NCBI RefSeq assembly: GCF_001676385.1
Contig: NZ_LYVJ01000004.1
Span: 248,001 to 312,000, forward strand
Length of the DNA: 64,000 nt
Source of the DNA: Stenotrophomonas maltophilia
GTDB lineage: Bacteria > Pseudomonadota > Gammaproteobacteria > Xanthomonadales > Xanthomonadaceae
Reading direction: 5' to 3'
Shown here: in pieces, positions 16,626 to 23,783 of the stretch
Layout of the letters: each line of letters opens with the position of its first letter
Numbering within the stretch: position 1 is the first letter of the stretch
Notes under the pieces: generated by a model
What the model saw: only the letters and a program-made list of their open reading frames with translations
What the model was told of the DNA's origin: nothing
Database searches by the model: none
Program-made: the position numbers and the translations under genes

Positions 16626-17366
16626 ATGGATAGACTCAGCCTCATTGGACTCTTCCTCGCCCTGGCCTCCCTGGTCGGCGGCAGCATCCTCAAGGGCGCC
16701 GGCCTGGCGTCGTTGTGGTCGCCTGCGGCATTCGTGATCGTCATTGTCGGTACGGTCGCCGCGATCCTGCTGCATACCTCGCCGATCGTCTTCAGGCACG
16801 CGTTCAAGATCGTGCGCTGGGTCGTGCGCCCGCCGCACAGCGACCGCCGCGCCCTGATCCAGCAGATCGTCGAATGGAGCAACATCGCCCGCCGCCAGGG
16901 CCTGCTGGGGCTGGAATCGCAGGTGGAGGCGCAGCAGGATCCGTTCCTGCGCAAGGGCCTGCAGCTGCTGGTCGACGGTGTTGAACCCGAATCGATGCGG
17001 CACATGCTGGAGATCGAACTGGGCAGCCAGGAACACCAGGACCAGGCCGGCGCCAAGGTCTTCGAAGCGATGGGCATCTATGCGCCGACGCTCGGCATCA
17101 TCGGGGCCGTGCTCGGCCTGATCGCGGTGATGAAGAACCTGGCCGACCCGAGCAAGCTCGGCCACGGCATTGCCGCCGCGTTCACCGCCACCATCTACGG
17201 CATCGCCTCGGCCAACCTGCTGTTCCTGCCGATCTCGGCCAAGCTCAAGAGCGTGATCTCACACACCACCCGCGACCGCGAAATGGTCATCGAAGGCCTG
17301 ATCTCGATCGCCCAGGGCGAGAATCCGCGCAACATCGAAACCAACCTTTCCGGCTTCCTGCACTGA
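16626..17366 (+). CDS. motC: Flagellar stator protein MotC (MotA family)
   Basis: Proton-channel subunit of the second stator type. 246 residues from ATG 16626, matching the usual MotC start (MDRLSLIGLFLALASLVGG). An in-frame GTG at 16587 exists but lies upstream of the FliA box. Four membrane helices; the large cytoplasmic loop has the family features GLLGLESQVEAQQDPFLRKG and the stretch YAPTLGIIGAVLGLIAVMKNL. No good Shine-Dalgarno is visible, consistent with a leaderless transcript. motD starts one base after its stop. Confidence 0.94.
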   Translation: MDRLSLIGLFLALASLVGGSILKGAGLASLWSPAAFVIVIVGTVAAILLHTSPIVFRHAFKIVRWVVRPPHSDRRALIQQIVEWSNIARRQGLLGLESQVEAQQDPFLRKGLQLLVDGVEPESMRHMLEIELGSQEHQDQAGAKVFEAMGIYAPTLGIIGAVLGLIAVMKNLADPSKLGHGIAAAFTATIYGIASANLLFLPISAKLKSVISHTTRDREMVIEGLISIAQGENPRNIETNLSGFLH

Positions 17367-17367
17367 C

Positions 17368-18381
17368 ATGGCCCGCCGCAAGCACCACGAAGAGCACGCC
17401 AACCATGAAGCATGGGCGATCCCCTATGCCGACCTGATGACGCTGCTGCTCGCCTTCTTCGTGGTCATGTACGCGATCTCCTCGGTCAACGAGGGCAAGT
17501 ACCGGATCATGGCCGACGCGCTCACCGATGCCTTCGGTGGCGCGCCGCGCACGATCAACCCGGTGCAGGTCGGCAACAAGCAGGTGCAGGGTGGTGGCTG
17601 GGACAGCCCATCGGTGATCAAGTCCGGCACCAGGATCGGCCCGTCCGCACCGGCGCCATCGCACGACCCCACCCTGCTGCCGTCAATGGCCTCGCAGATG
17701 CGCGTGCCGGTGTCAGTGCACAACCAGGAACAGATCGCGCGTGCCGAGCGCCAGCTCAACAGCATCGCCGACCGCCTCACCGCCGCGCTGGCACCGCTGA
17801 TCGACCGCGGCATGATCAGCGTACGCCGCACCGAACTGTGGATCGAGGTCGAGATCAACAGCGACATCCTGTTTCCCACCGGTTCGGCTGCGCTGGACGC
17901 GCATGCGCGCGGAACGCTGGCCAGCCTGGCGGGCGTGCTGCGCGACGTGCCCAACAGCGTGCGGGTGGAAGGCCACACCGACAACGTGCCCATCGCCACG
18001 GCCACCTTCCCGTCCAACTGGGAGCTGTCGGCGGCGCGCGCCGCCAGCGTGGTGCACCTGTTTGCCGACCAGGGCCTGCAGCCGTCGCGGCTGGCGATGG
18101 TTGGCTATGGCCAGTTCCGCCCGCGCGAAGCGAACGACAGTGCGCAGGGCCGCAACCGCAACCGGCGGGTCATGGTCATCATCCTGGCCGACACCACGCA
18201 CGCCGTGGACCCGCTGGGCCAGCGCCTGAATGCGACCAACGGCGCCACCGGCAGCAGCTCCGGTCACGTTGCTGCAACGCCGGCGATCGCCCCGCCTTCC
18301 CCTCCCGCACCGGTGACGTTGCCACCGGTGCCGGCTGGCAGCCATGTTGGCGCCGCCGTTCCCCCGGCAATGAAGGAGTAG
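17368..18381 (+). CDS. motD: Flagellar stator protein MotD (MotB family, OmpA-like domain)
   Basis: Peptidoglycan-anchoring stator subunit. 337 residues. The N-terminus RRKHHEEHANHEAWAIPYAD leads into one transmembrane helix (about 19-40); the Asp in YADLMTLLLAFFVVMYA is the expected proton-binding residue. The periplasmic OmpA-like domain (about 150-280) contains VEGHTDNVPI and GRNRNRRV, the peptidoglycan-binding signatures. A Pro/Ala-rich tail of about 45 residues follows. Partner of MotC by adjacency. Confidence 0.94.
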   Translation: MARRKHHEEHANHEAWAIPYADLMTLLLAFFVVMYAISSVNEGKYRIMADALTDAFGGAPRTINPVQVGNKQVQGGGWDSPSVIKSGTRIGPSAPAPSHDPTLLPSMASQMRVPVSVHNQEQIARAERQLNSIADRLTAALAPLIDRGMISVRRTELWIEVEINSDILFPTGSAALDAHARGTLASLAGVLRDVPNSVRVEGHTDNVPIATATFPSNWELSAARAASVVHLFADQGLQPSRLAMVGYGQFRPREANDSAQGRNRNRRVMVIILADTTHAVDPLGQRLNATNGATGSSSGHVAATPAIAPPSPPAPVTLPPVPAGSHVGAAVPPAMKE

Positions 18382-18385
18382 ACCG

Positions 18386-19168
18386 ATGCGCATCTGGGCA
18401 ATCGCCAACCAGAAGGGCGGAGTCGGCAAGACCACTACCACCCTCGCCCTTGGCCGCGGCCTGGCCGCACTGGGCCATCGCGTGCTGCTGATCGATCTCG
18501 ATCCGCACGCCTCACTCAGCCGCGCCTTCGGCGTGCCGGTGGATCCACCGCCGGCCGGCGTGCTGGAACTGTTCGGCACGCCACCGGCCGAACTGGCCAG
18601 CCTCTGTCGTGCCAGCAGCATCCCGGGGCTGGACCATGTCTGCGCACAGTCGGCGCTGGCCACGCTGGAGCGCCGCAGCGCGAACCAGCCCGGCCTCGGC
18701 CTGGCCCTGCAGAACGCACTGGCACGCCACCAGGGCCAGCACGACTACATCCTGCTGGACTGCGCACCGACCCTTGGCCTGTTGATGATCAACGCACTGG
18801 CCGCCGCCGATCGCCTGGTCATCCCGACCCAGGCCGAGCCGCTGGCCCTGCACGGACTGGAAGGCATGGTCCGCACCGGTGAAATGGTCGAACGCTCGCG
18901 CCGCCGCCCGTTGCCGACGTCGATCCTGCCCACCCTGTTCGATCGCCGTACCCGGGCTGGCAACGAATCGCTGCGCAGCATGCAGGACCGGCACGGTGCC
19001 CGTGTCTGGGAAGACGCAATTCCGATCGATACCCGCGTCAGCAACGCTGCCGGCCTGGCCCTGCCGAGCGTCGGCGGTGACTATCCGGGCCGAGGCCTGG
19101 CGGCCTATCGCCGAGCCCTGAACTGGATCCTGCGCGAAGATGCCCGCGCCCTGGAGCAGGCGGCATGA
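18386..19168 (+). CDS. ParA-family ATPase for polar chemotaxis-array placement (ParC-like)
   Basis: MinD/ParA ATPase. 260 residues with the deviant Walker A KGGVGKTTTT (10-19), LLIDLDPHASLSRAFG and YILLDCAPTLGLLMINAL. In Vibrio and Pseudomonas, a ParA homologue encoded in the chemotaxis operon beside a CheW-like ParP positions arrays at the pole, and this is the same place and order. It is not the chromosomal ParA, as no parB or origin lies nearby. ATGA overlap with the next gene. Confidence 0.88.
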   Translation: MRIWAIANQKGGVGKTTTTLALGRGLAALGHRVLLIDLDPHASLSRAFGVPVDPPPAGVLELFGTPPAELASLCRASSIPGLDHVCAQSALATLERRSANQPGLGLALQNALARHQGQHDYILLDCAPTLGLLMINALAAADRLVIPTQAEPLALHGLEGMVRTGEMVERSRRRPLPTSILPTLFDRRTRAGNESLRSMQDRHGARVWEDAIPIDTRVSNAAGLALPSVGGDYPGRGLAAYRRALNWILREDARALEQAA

Positions 19169-20412
19169 ACAGCACCGGCGTACTGGACGATTATCTTGAC
19201 GAACTGTTGGGTGAAGCGCTCGCCCCCGCCGCAGCGCCAACGGGCATGACCGGTAGCGCAGCGGCCAGCGAACGCGAGCCCACCTGGGATGACCTGCCAC
19301 CAGAAGTGATCTACGAAACGGAAACCATCTCCGCCCCGGCCGAGGACAACGCCGCACTGGACGCCGCCTTCGAGGCGGCCGCCTGCGCTGGCGCCGGGCC
19401 ATGCCCGGCGGGTGCAGCGGCGATCGAACGCGAGCCCACCTGGGACGACCTGCCGCCAGAAGTGATCTACGAAACGGAAACCGTCTCCGCCCCGGCCGAC
19501 GACAACGCCGCACTGGACGCCGCCTTCGAGGCGGCCGCCTGCGCTGGCGCCGGGCCATGCCCGGCGGATGCAGCGGCCAGCGAACGCGAACCGACCTGGG
19601 ACGACCTGCCCGACGACGTCATCCACGAAGCCGCCTCCGCCAGCGTCACCGCACCGCCCGGACCGGAGCCCACCTGGGATGATCTGCCGGACGAAGTGAT
19701 CTACGAGACCGATGCGGCTGGCAGCCATCACCTCGCCCACACTGACAGCCCCGGCCTGCAGGCCGCCTTCGAAGCTGCTGCGACCGGTGAGGATGTACCT
19801 GCGCCGCCACCAGCCGTGATCGCAGCACCGGTCCCGCCGCCGCGTGGCGCATCGGCGCGCGCCGCCGTGCCGCCGCCACGGGTGGCCGTGGATGCCCCGG
19901 CGGGCAACCGGCCCGGCAGCTGGCAGGAACTGCAGGCACAGGCCCACGCGCCGGCCAGCAGCCCGCATCCGCAGAATCGTCGCGCCGGTGAGCGGACCTC
20001 GCGCTGGTTGCGCCTGCGCTGCGGTACCCAGGCCTATGCGCTGGAGCTGCTGAAGGTGCAGGAAGTGGTGCTGCCAGTGCCGCTGCTGCCGTTGCGCGGA
20101 ACAGCCCCTGCCATGCTCGGCATCATGAACCTGCGCGGGCAGGTGGTTCCGGTAATGGATCTGGGCCTGCACCTGGGCGCGGCTGCCGCCGAAGAGGACG
20201 CACAGACACGGATCGTGGTCCTGGAAGAGGACGGCGAGATCATCGGCCTGCGCGTGTCGGCGGTGGAAGACGTGGCCAACCTTACCGATTCACAGATCGA
20301 GCCACCCGATACCGCGCGCATCTGCCAGATTTCCAATGATCTGTTCCGCGGCGTGGCCCGCATCAGCCAGCGTCCCATGATCCTCCTGGACGCCACCCGG
20401 CTGTTGAGCTGA
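19165..20412 (+). CDS. CheW-domain protein, probable ParP (polar array partner)
   Basis: Likely the scaffold that ties the ParA-like ATPase to CheA. 415 residues. N-terminal leader VLDDYLDELLGEAL, then a repeat region: two almost identical 52-residue units (36-87 and 88-139) starting EREPTWDDLPPEVIYETE and two shortened copies (about 140-167 and 168-215) that keep EPTWDDLP. A Pro-rich linker follows, then a CheW/AIF-like domain (about 275-415) with YALELLKVQEVVLP and IMNLRGQVVPVMDL. Translationally coupled to the ATPase by ATGA. The repeats appear unusual; whether other ParP proteins share them would need a search. Confidence 0.82.
   Translation: MNSTGVLDDYLDELLGEALAPAAAPTGMTGSAAASEREPTWDDLPPEVIYETETISAPAEDNAALDAAFEAAACAGAGPCPAGAAAIEREPTWDDLPPEVIYETETVSAPADDNAALDAAFEAAACAGAGPCPADAAASEREPTWDDLPDDVIHEAASASVTAPPGPEPTWDDLPDEVIYETDAAGSHHLAHTDSPGLQAAFEAAATGEDVPAPPPAVIAAPVPPPRGASARAAVPPPRVAVDAPAGNRPGSWQELQAQAHAPASSPHPQNRRAGERTSRWLRLRCGTQAYALELLKVQEVVLPVPLLPLRGTAPAMLGIMNLRGQVVPVMDLGLHLGAAAAEEDAQTRIVVLEEDGEIIGLRVSAVEDVANLTDSQIEPPDTARICQISNDLFRGVARISQRPMILLDATRLLS
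19270..19581 (+). repeat. Tandem 156-bp repeat inside the ParP-like gene
   Basis: Two in-frame copies (19270-19425 and 19426-19581) differ at only a handful of bases. Degenerate third and fourth copies continue to about 19800. Each full unit ends with the palindromic segment GCCGGGCCATGCCCGGC, which resembles the stem of the dispersed palindromes found between genes. Confidence 0.9.
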
Positions 20413-20419
20413 TTCGAAA

Positions 20420-20604
20420 AAAAGGGGACGGAGGGGATTAAGTCGCAAGTGGCTCGGCCTTTGCGCCGGCGCGTTGCCTGTCGGGGACGCAAGGAGTTGA
20501 TCCCTTGGATCAACACCTTCCGTCCGCACTGCGCGGTCGCCGTTGCCGAGGGGGGCTGCAGTAGAGCCAGGTCGATTGCGACTTAATCCCCTCCGTCCCC
20601 TTTT
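20420..20604. mobile_element. MITE-like element with 28-bp terminal inverted repeats
   Basis: A 185-bp element. The left end (20420-20447) begins AAAAGGGGACGGAGGGGATT and the right end (20577-20604) is its exact reverse complement. The interior codes for nothing evident and includes a small palindrome, TTGATCC-CTT-GGATCAA, and a half SMAG sequence (GTAGAGCC). Direct target duplications are not obvious. It starts 7 nt after the ParP-like stop and lies upstream of the next FliA promoter. No transposase gene is nearby, so it is non-autonomous. Confidence 0.7.
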
Positions 20605-20641
20605 CAACAGCGACCGCATCGGCGCACCGCGCCGATTCCCC

Positions 20642-20668
20642 TAAAGAACCCCACCAGGGTGCCGTTAT
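20642..20668 (+). promoter_or_regulatory. FliA promoter of the STAS-cheY-cheA operon
   Basis: TAAAGAAC, 11 nt, GCCGTTAT. The predicted start near 20675 is about 24 nt before the ATG at 20699. Confidence 0.75.
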
Positions 20669-20698
20669 GGATCACGGAACCGTTTGTCCGGAGCAACG

Positions 20699-21007
20699 AT
20701 GAGCACTGTCGAACTGGGTGGGGATCTCGGCATCGAGGGCACCGCCGAGCTCAAGAACCGCCTTGCCCCACTGCTGGAGCAGGCAGGGGAGCTGACCCTG
20801 GATGCGAGCCAGGTCGCCCGCATCCACACGGCTGCCGTGCAGGTGCTGTGCGCATTCGTGCACGCGCGCCGCGAGGCCGGCCTGCGCACCGGCTTCCACG
20901 GTTGCACCGCAACCTTCCGTGACGCCGCGCGCCTGCTGGGCGTCACCCAGGCCCTGGGCCTGGACGTAACCCATGACAACCTGAAATCTGTGGAGAACGC
21001 TGCATGA
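20699..21007 (+). CDS. STAS-domain protein of the second chemosensory operon
   Basis: 102 residues, a single STAS (anti-sigma-antagonist-like) fold: IEGTAELKNRLAPLL, LTLDASQVARIHTAAVQVL and the C-terminal part LLGVTQALGLDV. At the usual phosphoserine position (DS in SpoIIAA) it reads H43-T44, so regulation by Ser phosphorylation is doubtful although Thr could substitute. Start ATG 20699 is chosen for the CGGAG just upstream; a longer in-frame version from 20684 would begin close to the transcription start. The stop overlaps cheY (ATGA), tying it to chemotaxis. Exact function is unknown. Confidence 0.85.
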   Translation: MSTVELGGDLGIEGTAELKNRLAPLLEQAGELTLDASQVARIHTAAVQVLCAFVHARREAGLRTGFHGCTATFRDAARLLGVTQALGLDVTHDNLKSVENAA

Positions 21008-21369
21008 GCGCACGTATCTTGGTGGTGGACGATTCGGCGTCGATGCGCCAGATGGTTTCCTTCGCCCTCACCTCGGCCGGCTTTGCCGTCGAAGAAGCCG
21101 AAGACGGCGCGGTCGCGCTCGGTCGTGCCAAGGGCCAGCGCTTCAATGCGGTGGTCACCGACGTCAACATGCCGAACATGGACGGCATCGCCCTGATCCG
21201 CGAACTGCGCCAGTTGCCGGACTACAAGTTCACCCCGCTGCTGATGCTGACCACCGAATCGGCCGCCGACAAGAAGTCCGAAGGCAAGGCCGCCGGCGCC
21301 ACCGGCTGGCTGGTCAAGCCGTTCAATCCCGAGCAGCTGGTCGCCACCGTGCAGAAAGTGCTGGGCTGA
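21004..21369 (+). CDS. CheY-like response regulator (second system)
   Basis: Stand-alone receiver, 121 residues. DD at 9-10, phospho-acceptor D53 (VVTDVNMPNMDG), MLTTES switch region and Lys in WLVKPFNPE. It probably takes phosphate from the CheA encoded 45 nt downstream. It may act as a phosphate sink or on a separate target, since cheZ and the motor genes lie with the other CheY. Confidence 0.93.
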   Translation: MSARILVVDDSASMRQMVSFALTSAGFAVEEAEDGAVALGRAKGQRFNAVVTDVNMPNMDGIALIRELRQLPDYKFTPLLMLTTESAADKKSEGKAAGATGWLVKPFNPEQLVATVQKVLG

Positions 21370-21414
21370 TCGCCCCACACCGCTCCCCCTCTTCGCCTCC
21401 GGACCACCACCGCC

Positions 21415-23403
21415 ATGAGCCTGGACCTGCAACGCTTCCACGCCACCTTCTTCGAAGAGAGCCGCGAGGGCCTCGACGCGATGGAAGCTGGCCTGCTGGC
21501 CCTGGAGTCGGGCCAGCAGGACGCGGAAATCATCAACTCGGTGTTCCGCGCCGCCCACTCGATCAAGGGCGGTGCCGGCACCTTCGGTTTCGATGCGATC
21601 GCGGGCCTGACCCACGTGCTGGAGACGCTGCTCGATGAGTTGCGTGCCGGCAAACGCGCGCTGGAAGGCCATGCCGTCGATGCCATGCTGTCCTCGGTGG
21701 ACGTGCTGCGCGCGCTGCTGCGCGAAGCCGAACATGGCCAGGCCGCCGATCCTGCTGCCGTTGCTGCGGTGAAGGCGCGCCTGGAAGCGGTTCTCTCCGG
21801 CCAGGCCGCGCCGAGCGCCCCGGCAGCTGCAGCGGCCAAGGCCGACGATACGCCCGAAGGCTGGCAGATCGGCTTCACCCCGGCGCCATCGCTGTTCATG
21901 AGCGGCAACGACCCGTTGCGCATCATCCGCGAACTGGAACACCTTGGGTCGCTGCAGGTCGCCGCGCGCATGGAGCGCCTGCCGGCCTTCGCCCAGCTCG
22001 ACCCGCTGGAGGCCCACCTGGCGTGGGACCTGGGCCTGGTCGGCAAGGTGCCGCGCAGCAGCATCGAAGACACCTTCGCCTGGGTGCTGGACGACTGTGA
22101 ACTGGACATCCGCCCCGCCGCACCGCCGAGCCTGGCCACCCAGGCACCGGCCACGCCAGGGCCTTCCACACCGGCAGCTACGGCTGCGGCTCCGGCCCCG
22201 GCGTCTGCCAGTACCACCACCAGCCAGGAAGCCGAAACCTCGATCCGCGTCAGCGTCGACAAGGTCGATGCGCTGATCAACCTGGTCGGCGAACTGGTCA
22301 TCACCCAGGCAATGCTCAAGCAGGTCTCGCATGCGCTGGATCCGGTCCATGCCGAAAGCTTGTTCGCCGGCCTGGACCAGCTTGAACGCAATACCCGTGA
22401 CCTGCAGGAAGCGGTGATCGGCGTGCGCATGCTGCCGGTCGATGCGGTGTTCCGGCGCTTCCCGCGGCTGGTCCGCGACCTGTCCAGCCGCCTCGGCAAG
22501 CAGGTCCGCCTGCGCACCGTCGGCGAAGGCACCGAGCTGGACAAGGGCCTGATCGAGAAGATCGCCGACCCCCTGGTGCACCTGGTACGCAACTCGATCG
22601 ACCACGGCCTGGAAATGCCCGATGTGCGTCGCGACGCGGGCAAGGACGAGACCGGCACGATCACCCTGGCCGCTTCGCACCAGGGCGGGCACATCGTCAT
22701 CGAGGTCAGCGACGATGGTCGTGGCCTGGACCGCGCGAAGATCCTGGCCAAGGCCACCGAACGTGGCCTGGCCGTTCCGGACAACCCGACCGATGCGCAG
22801 GTGTGGGACCTGATCTTCCAGCCCGGCTTCTCCACCGCCGAGGCAGTTACCGACCTGTCCGGTCGTGGTGTCGGAATGGACGTGGTCCGCCGCAACATCC
22901 AGGCGCTGGGTGGCGAAGTGCAGATCGAAAGCAGCCTCGGCGCGGGCACACGCACCCTGATCCGGCTGCCGCTGACGCTGGCCATCCTCGATGGCATGAC
23001 CGTGGCCGTATCCGGCGAAACGCTGATCCTGCCACTGGCCTACGTGCTGGAAGCGTTGCAGCCGCAGCCTGAGGACATCCGCAGCATGGCCGGCGAGGGC
23101 CGCGTGCTGCGCGTGCGGGGCGAGTACCTGCCGATCCTGTCGCTGAGCGAGTACTACGGCTACGGTAACCGCGCACCCGGCAGCGAATCGCTGGTGGTGG
23201 TTGTCGAAGGCGATGGCCAGAAGATCGCGCTGGAAGTGGACGAACTGGTCGGCCAGCAGCAGGTCGTGGTCAAGAACATCGAGAACAACTACCGCCGCAT
23301 CGGCGGGGTCTCCGGTGCCACCATCCTCGGCGATGGCCGCGTCGCGCTGATTGTCGACATCGGCGGCCTGGTGCGCTCACTGCGAATGCCACAGGCCGCC
23401 TGA
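21415..23403 (+). CDS. cheA: Chemotaxis histidine kinase CheA (second system)
   Basis: 662 residues. P1 (1-130) with H48 in RAAHSIKGGAG. A P2-like CheY-binding domain is present at about 145-235 (EGWQIGFTPAPSLFMSGNDPL, then WVLDDCELDI), unlike the first CheA. P3 starts near 277 (DKVDALINLVGELVITQAML). P4 has LVRNSIDHG, DDGRGLDRAKIL and GRGVGMDVVRR. P5 fills the C-terminus. An intrinsic terminator follows, so STAS-cheY-cheA is one FliA-driven unit. Confidence 0.96.
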   Translation: MSLDLQRFHATFFEESREGLDAMEAGLLALESGQQDAEIINSVFRAAHSIKGGAGTFGFDAIAGLTHVLETLLDELRAGKRALEGHAVDAMLSSVDVLRALLREAEHGQAADPAAVAAVKARLEAVLSGQAAPSAPAAAAAKADDTPEGWQIGFTPAPSLFMSGNDPLRIIRELEHLGSLQVAARMERLPAFAQLDPLEAHLAWDLGLVGKVPRSSIEDTFAWVLDDCELDIRPAAPPSLATQAPATPGPSTPAATAAAPAPASASTTTSQEAETSIRVSVDKVDALINLVGELVITQAMLKQVSHALDPVHAESLFAGLDQLERNTRDLQEAVIGVRMLPVDAVFRRFPRLVRDLSSRLGKQVRLRTVGEGTELDKGLIEKIADPLVHLVRNSIDHGLEMPDVRRDAGKDETGTITLAASHQGGHIVIEVSDDGRGLDRAKILAKATERGLAVPDNPTDAQVWDLIFQPGFSTAEAVTDLSGRGVGMDVVRRNIQALGGEVQIESSLGAGTRTLIRLPLTLAILDGMTVAVSGETLILPLAYVLEALQPQPEDIRSMAGEGRVLRVRGEYLPILSLSEYYGYGNRAPGSESLVVVVEGDGQKIALEVDELVGQQQVVVKNIENNYRRIGGVSGATILGDGRVALIVDIGGLVRSLRMPQAA

Positions 23404-23425
23404 TTCATCCTGCAACGCTGAGTAC

Positions 23426-23453
23426 AACCGCCGCCCTCCGGGCGGCGGTTTTT
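23426..23453 (+). terminator. Intrinsic terminator of the second cheA operon
   Basis: AACCGCCGCCC, TCC loop, GGGCGGCGGTT, then TTTG. An 11-bp stem and a short T-run 23 nt after the stop. Confidence 0.88.
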
Positions 23454-23473
23454 GTTTGTGCGCGCGCTGCCAA

Positions 23474-23512
23474 GGGATCAGATCCCTTTCCCGCGGAAAG
23501 GGAGCTGATCCC
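23474..23512. repeat. Palindromic repeat (GGGATCAG type)
   Basis: GGGATCAGATCCCTTTCC (23474-23491) pairs with GGAAAGGGAGCTGATCCC (23495-23512) apart from one base, around CGC. Unlike SMAG it has no GTAG ends. Together with the terminator and the FliA box below, it is the main content of the 380-nt gap between cheA and the first receptor. Confidence 0.7.
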
Positions 23513-23649
23513 AACCCACGGCTTCCTCCATTCCGTGAACTCCGTCGGCACGATGGTTTCGACGGAAACCACGTCGCCGGCGCGCAATCCCCGCTACGAC
23601 TGGATTTTCGGCCGCTCCTCCCTACGCAGTCGAATGTGATCTGCATCCA

Positions 23650-23676
23650 TAAAGTCCGCCGGGACCGCGCCGCTAT
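23650..23676 (+). promoter_or_regulatory. FliA promoter of the first chemoreceptor
   Basis: TAAAGTCC, 11 nt, GCCGCTAT. It predicts a leader of about 100 nt before the ATG at 23784. Confidence 0.72.
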
Positions 23677-23783
23677 TTCGCTGTGACGGCCGTCACCGAA
23701 CCTCACCGGGCACCCCGTTTCCGCCGCACTCATCCCAGCCGACGTAACGACGCCGGCCCCCCTTGCACCCTGGAGCACCCTGC

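Noticed and set aside
18386..19168. Chromosome or plasmid partition system (parA with parB)
   Set aside because: No parB, parS or replication gene nearby; the neighbour has a CheW-like domain, pointing to chemotaxis-array placement.
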